Shown here: positions 13,167 through 14,109 of the stretch, in pieces
Numbering within the stretch: position 1 is the stretch's first letter
Layout of the letters: each line of letters opens with the position of its first letter
Assembly (NCBI GenBank): GCA_947496905.1
Contig: CANMEW010000005.1
Location: forward strand, 11,756-25,864
Direction of reading: 5' to 3'
Source of the DNA: Rickettsiales bacterium
Lineage (GTDB): Bacteria; Pseudomonadota; Alphaproteobacteria; Rickettsiales; UBA1997
Length of the DNA: 14,109 nt
Program-made: the position numbers and the translations under genes
The notes under the pieces: generated by a model
The model's database searches: none
What the model was told of the DNA's origin: nothing
The model's input: the letters and a program-made list of their open reading frames with translations, nothing else

Positions 13167-14109
13167 ATGTCAAAAGAAACAGTGCCAACATCGCAAACAG
13201 ATACTTTGTTACAGCAAGTATCGGAAAGATTAGCTGCGCTAGAAAATCGAGTAGCTAAGCAAGAAGAACAATTAGCTGAAGAAAGAGAGCGAAGAGAATT
13301 GCTAGAAAAGAAATTAGCTGAAAGCAAAGCGCAAATAATAGCCCTCCAAAAATTGCAGGTAGAATCTTCGGATGTTTTAAGAAGATATCTCTCCGACGCT
13401 AATGGGCCAATTCACCCTCTCCTCATCGCCGTAAAAGAAGGTCTTACAGATTACGCTGAACATATTTTAACGACAGAGAGCCCCGCTCCAGAGATTATTA
13501 ATCGCGCATACAAGAATGGCACAACAGCACTCATCCTCGCCGCAGAGAAGGGTCACACAGACGTGGCTGAAAAACTCATTCAAGCTGGGGCGGATGTTAA
13601 TCAGGCGAACAATGATGGCGAAACAGCACTCTTTGCCGCCGCACGGGAAGGTAGCACAGAAGTGGCTGAAAAACTCATTCAAGCTGAGGCGGATGTTAAT
13701 CAGGCGAACAATGATGGCACAACAGCACTCATCTTCGCCGCACAGAATGGTCACGAAGCAGTGACTGAAAAACTCATTCAAGCTGGGGCGGATGTTAATC
13801 AGGCGGATAATGATGGCGAAACAGCACTCATGGCCGCCGCAAGAAATGGTCACACAGCAGTAGTAGATTTACTAAGCGTAGCAATGGCAATCACTGCTAC
13901 TGATCTAGCTGCCATTAACACTAGTCGCGCTGAAGCTAGTCGCATTGCAGCTAGCCGTAATCCTGATGCAGCAGGTTTACCAAACCTAGACGTTAGCGAA
14001 AATTCCAAGCTGGGTAAGTTAAGAACGTTGTACGAAAATCTAGTTACAGCATTCAGTTCAAATGCAGAAAATGTTGCCGGTGCTGGAGTTGGTGCTGGAG
14101 TAGCAGAAA
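13167..14109 (+). CDS. Ankyrin-repeat protein with N-terminal coiled coil (3' end cut by window)
   Basis: The frame opens at ATG 13167, seven nt after AAGG, and stays open to the window end (314 codons, no stop). Residues 12-65 form a heptad-rich, charged coiled coil (LLQQVSERLAALENRVAKQ..., LEKKLAESKAQ). A degenerate ankyrin unit lies at about 79-111 (GPIHPLLIAVKEGLTDYAEHIL). Four clear units start at residues 116, 149, 182 and 215, each with the pattern DGxTALxxAAxxGHxxVxEKLIQAGADVNQA. After about residue 240 the chain is Ala/Ser-rich (ITATDLAAINTSRAEASRIAASRN) and reaches a Gly/Ala/Val stretch at the edge. No signal peptide is visible. Ankyrin proteins bind other proteins; in host-associated bacteria many are secreted effectors, but nothing here shows secretion. 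Confidence 0.9.
   Translation, partial: MSKETVPTSQTDTLLQQVSERLAALENRVAKQEEQLAEERERRELLEKKLAESKAQIIALQKLQVESSDVLRRYLSDANGPIHPLLIAVKEGLTDYAEHILTTESPAPEIINRAYKNGTTALILAAEKGHTDVAEKLIQAGADVNQANNDGETALFAAAREGSTEVAEKLIQAEADVNQANNDGTTALIFAAQNGHEAVTEKLIQAGADVNQADNDGETALMAAARNGHTAVVDLLSVAMAITATDLAAINTSRAEASRIAASRNPDAAGLPNLDVSENSKLGKLRTLYENLVTAFSSNAENVAGAGVGAGVAE
13512..13880 (+). repeat. Tandem 99-bp ankyrin-coding repeats
   Basis: Three full 99-bp units (13512-13610, 13611-13709, 13710-13808) and a fourth that decays after about 13850 lie head to tail. The second half of each unit (GTGGCTGAAAAACTCATTCA onward, to the NQA codons) is almost identical between units at DNA level, with one or two changes, while the first half varies more. 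Each unit encodes one 33-residue ankyrin repeat. Confidence 0.9.

Noticed and set aside
13467..13853. Long minus-strand open frame across the ankyrin repeats with repeated INIRPSLNEFFSH units
   Set aside because: It is the antisense of the 99-bp ankyrin-coding repeats; the plus-strand frame has a start with AAGG, a coiled coil and clear ankyrin units.
13512..13880. Regularly spaced repeats that could be taken for a CRISPR array
   Set aside because: The period is 99 bp, the repeats are continuous and in frame, and they translate to ankyrin units; no spacer structure.

Overview
The window is an AT-rich bacterial chromosome segment (roughly 40% G+C by eye in most genes). The protein families point to an alphaproteobacterium: the heat-shock sigma factor RpoH is of the alphaproteobacterial type, and dihydroorotate dehydrogenase is class 2. 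An ankyrin-repeat gene and a small palindromic repeat family would suit a host-associated lineage of the Rickettsiales/Holosporales kind. However, leucine, histidine, pyrimidine and riboflavin genes are retained, so it is not a strongly reduced obligate parasite. The taxonomic placement is inference.

Layout. 1-301 is the 3' end of leuC (+), clearly more G+C-rich than the rest. 302-584 is a non-coding convergent gap with two hairpins that look like terminators. 585-4986 (-) is a tightly coupled run: GT2 glycosyltransferase, GT4 glycosyltransferase, clpB, each joined by a 4-base ATGA overlap. Then (+) an iron superoxide dismutase with an in-frame lipoprotein-like N-terminal extension, followed by hisB and a VOC/glyoxalase-fold gene. 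hisB-VOC is bracketed by two inverted copies (about 96% identical) of a 146-147 bp element with 19-bp terminal inverted repeats. 7109-9242 (-) is a run of glycerophosphodiesterase-like gene, FkbM-type methyltransferase and radC. cutA (+) starts head-to-head with the phosphodiesterase, their ATG codons overlapping in a single CATG. An ABC-2 permease (YadH-like) follows and overlaps the 3' end of convergent pyrD (-). Then come rpoH and ribE (+), 2 nt apart. After a core-deleted copy of the palindromic element, an ankyrin-repeat protein gene (+) with an N-terminal coiled coil runs off the window end; it has no stop in the window.

How the genes work together. Most are housekeeping genes for stress defence and proteostasis (clpB, rpoH, superoxide dismutase, radC, cutA), envelope building (two glycosyltransferases, FkbM methyltransferase, ABC-2 permease) and biosynthesis (leuC, hisB, pyrD, ribE). 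They are scattered rather than in their classical operons, which suggests a much-rearranged genome.

The most notable signals are: (1) the Correia/ERIC-like miniature element, whose two full copies supply or overlap the stop codons of the superoxide dismutase gene and radC and leave only 18 bp in front of hisB; (2) the possible lipoprotein/Tat-like leader on the superoxide dismutase; (3) the 99-bp ankyrin repeats with a near-identical half and a variable half; and (4) clpB translationally coupled to surface-glycan glycosyltransferases.
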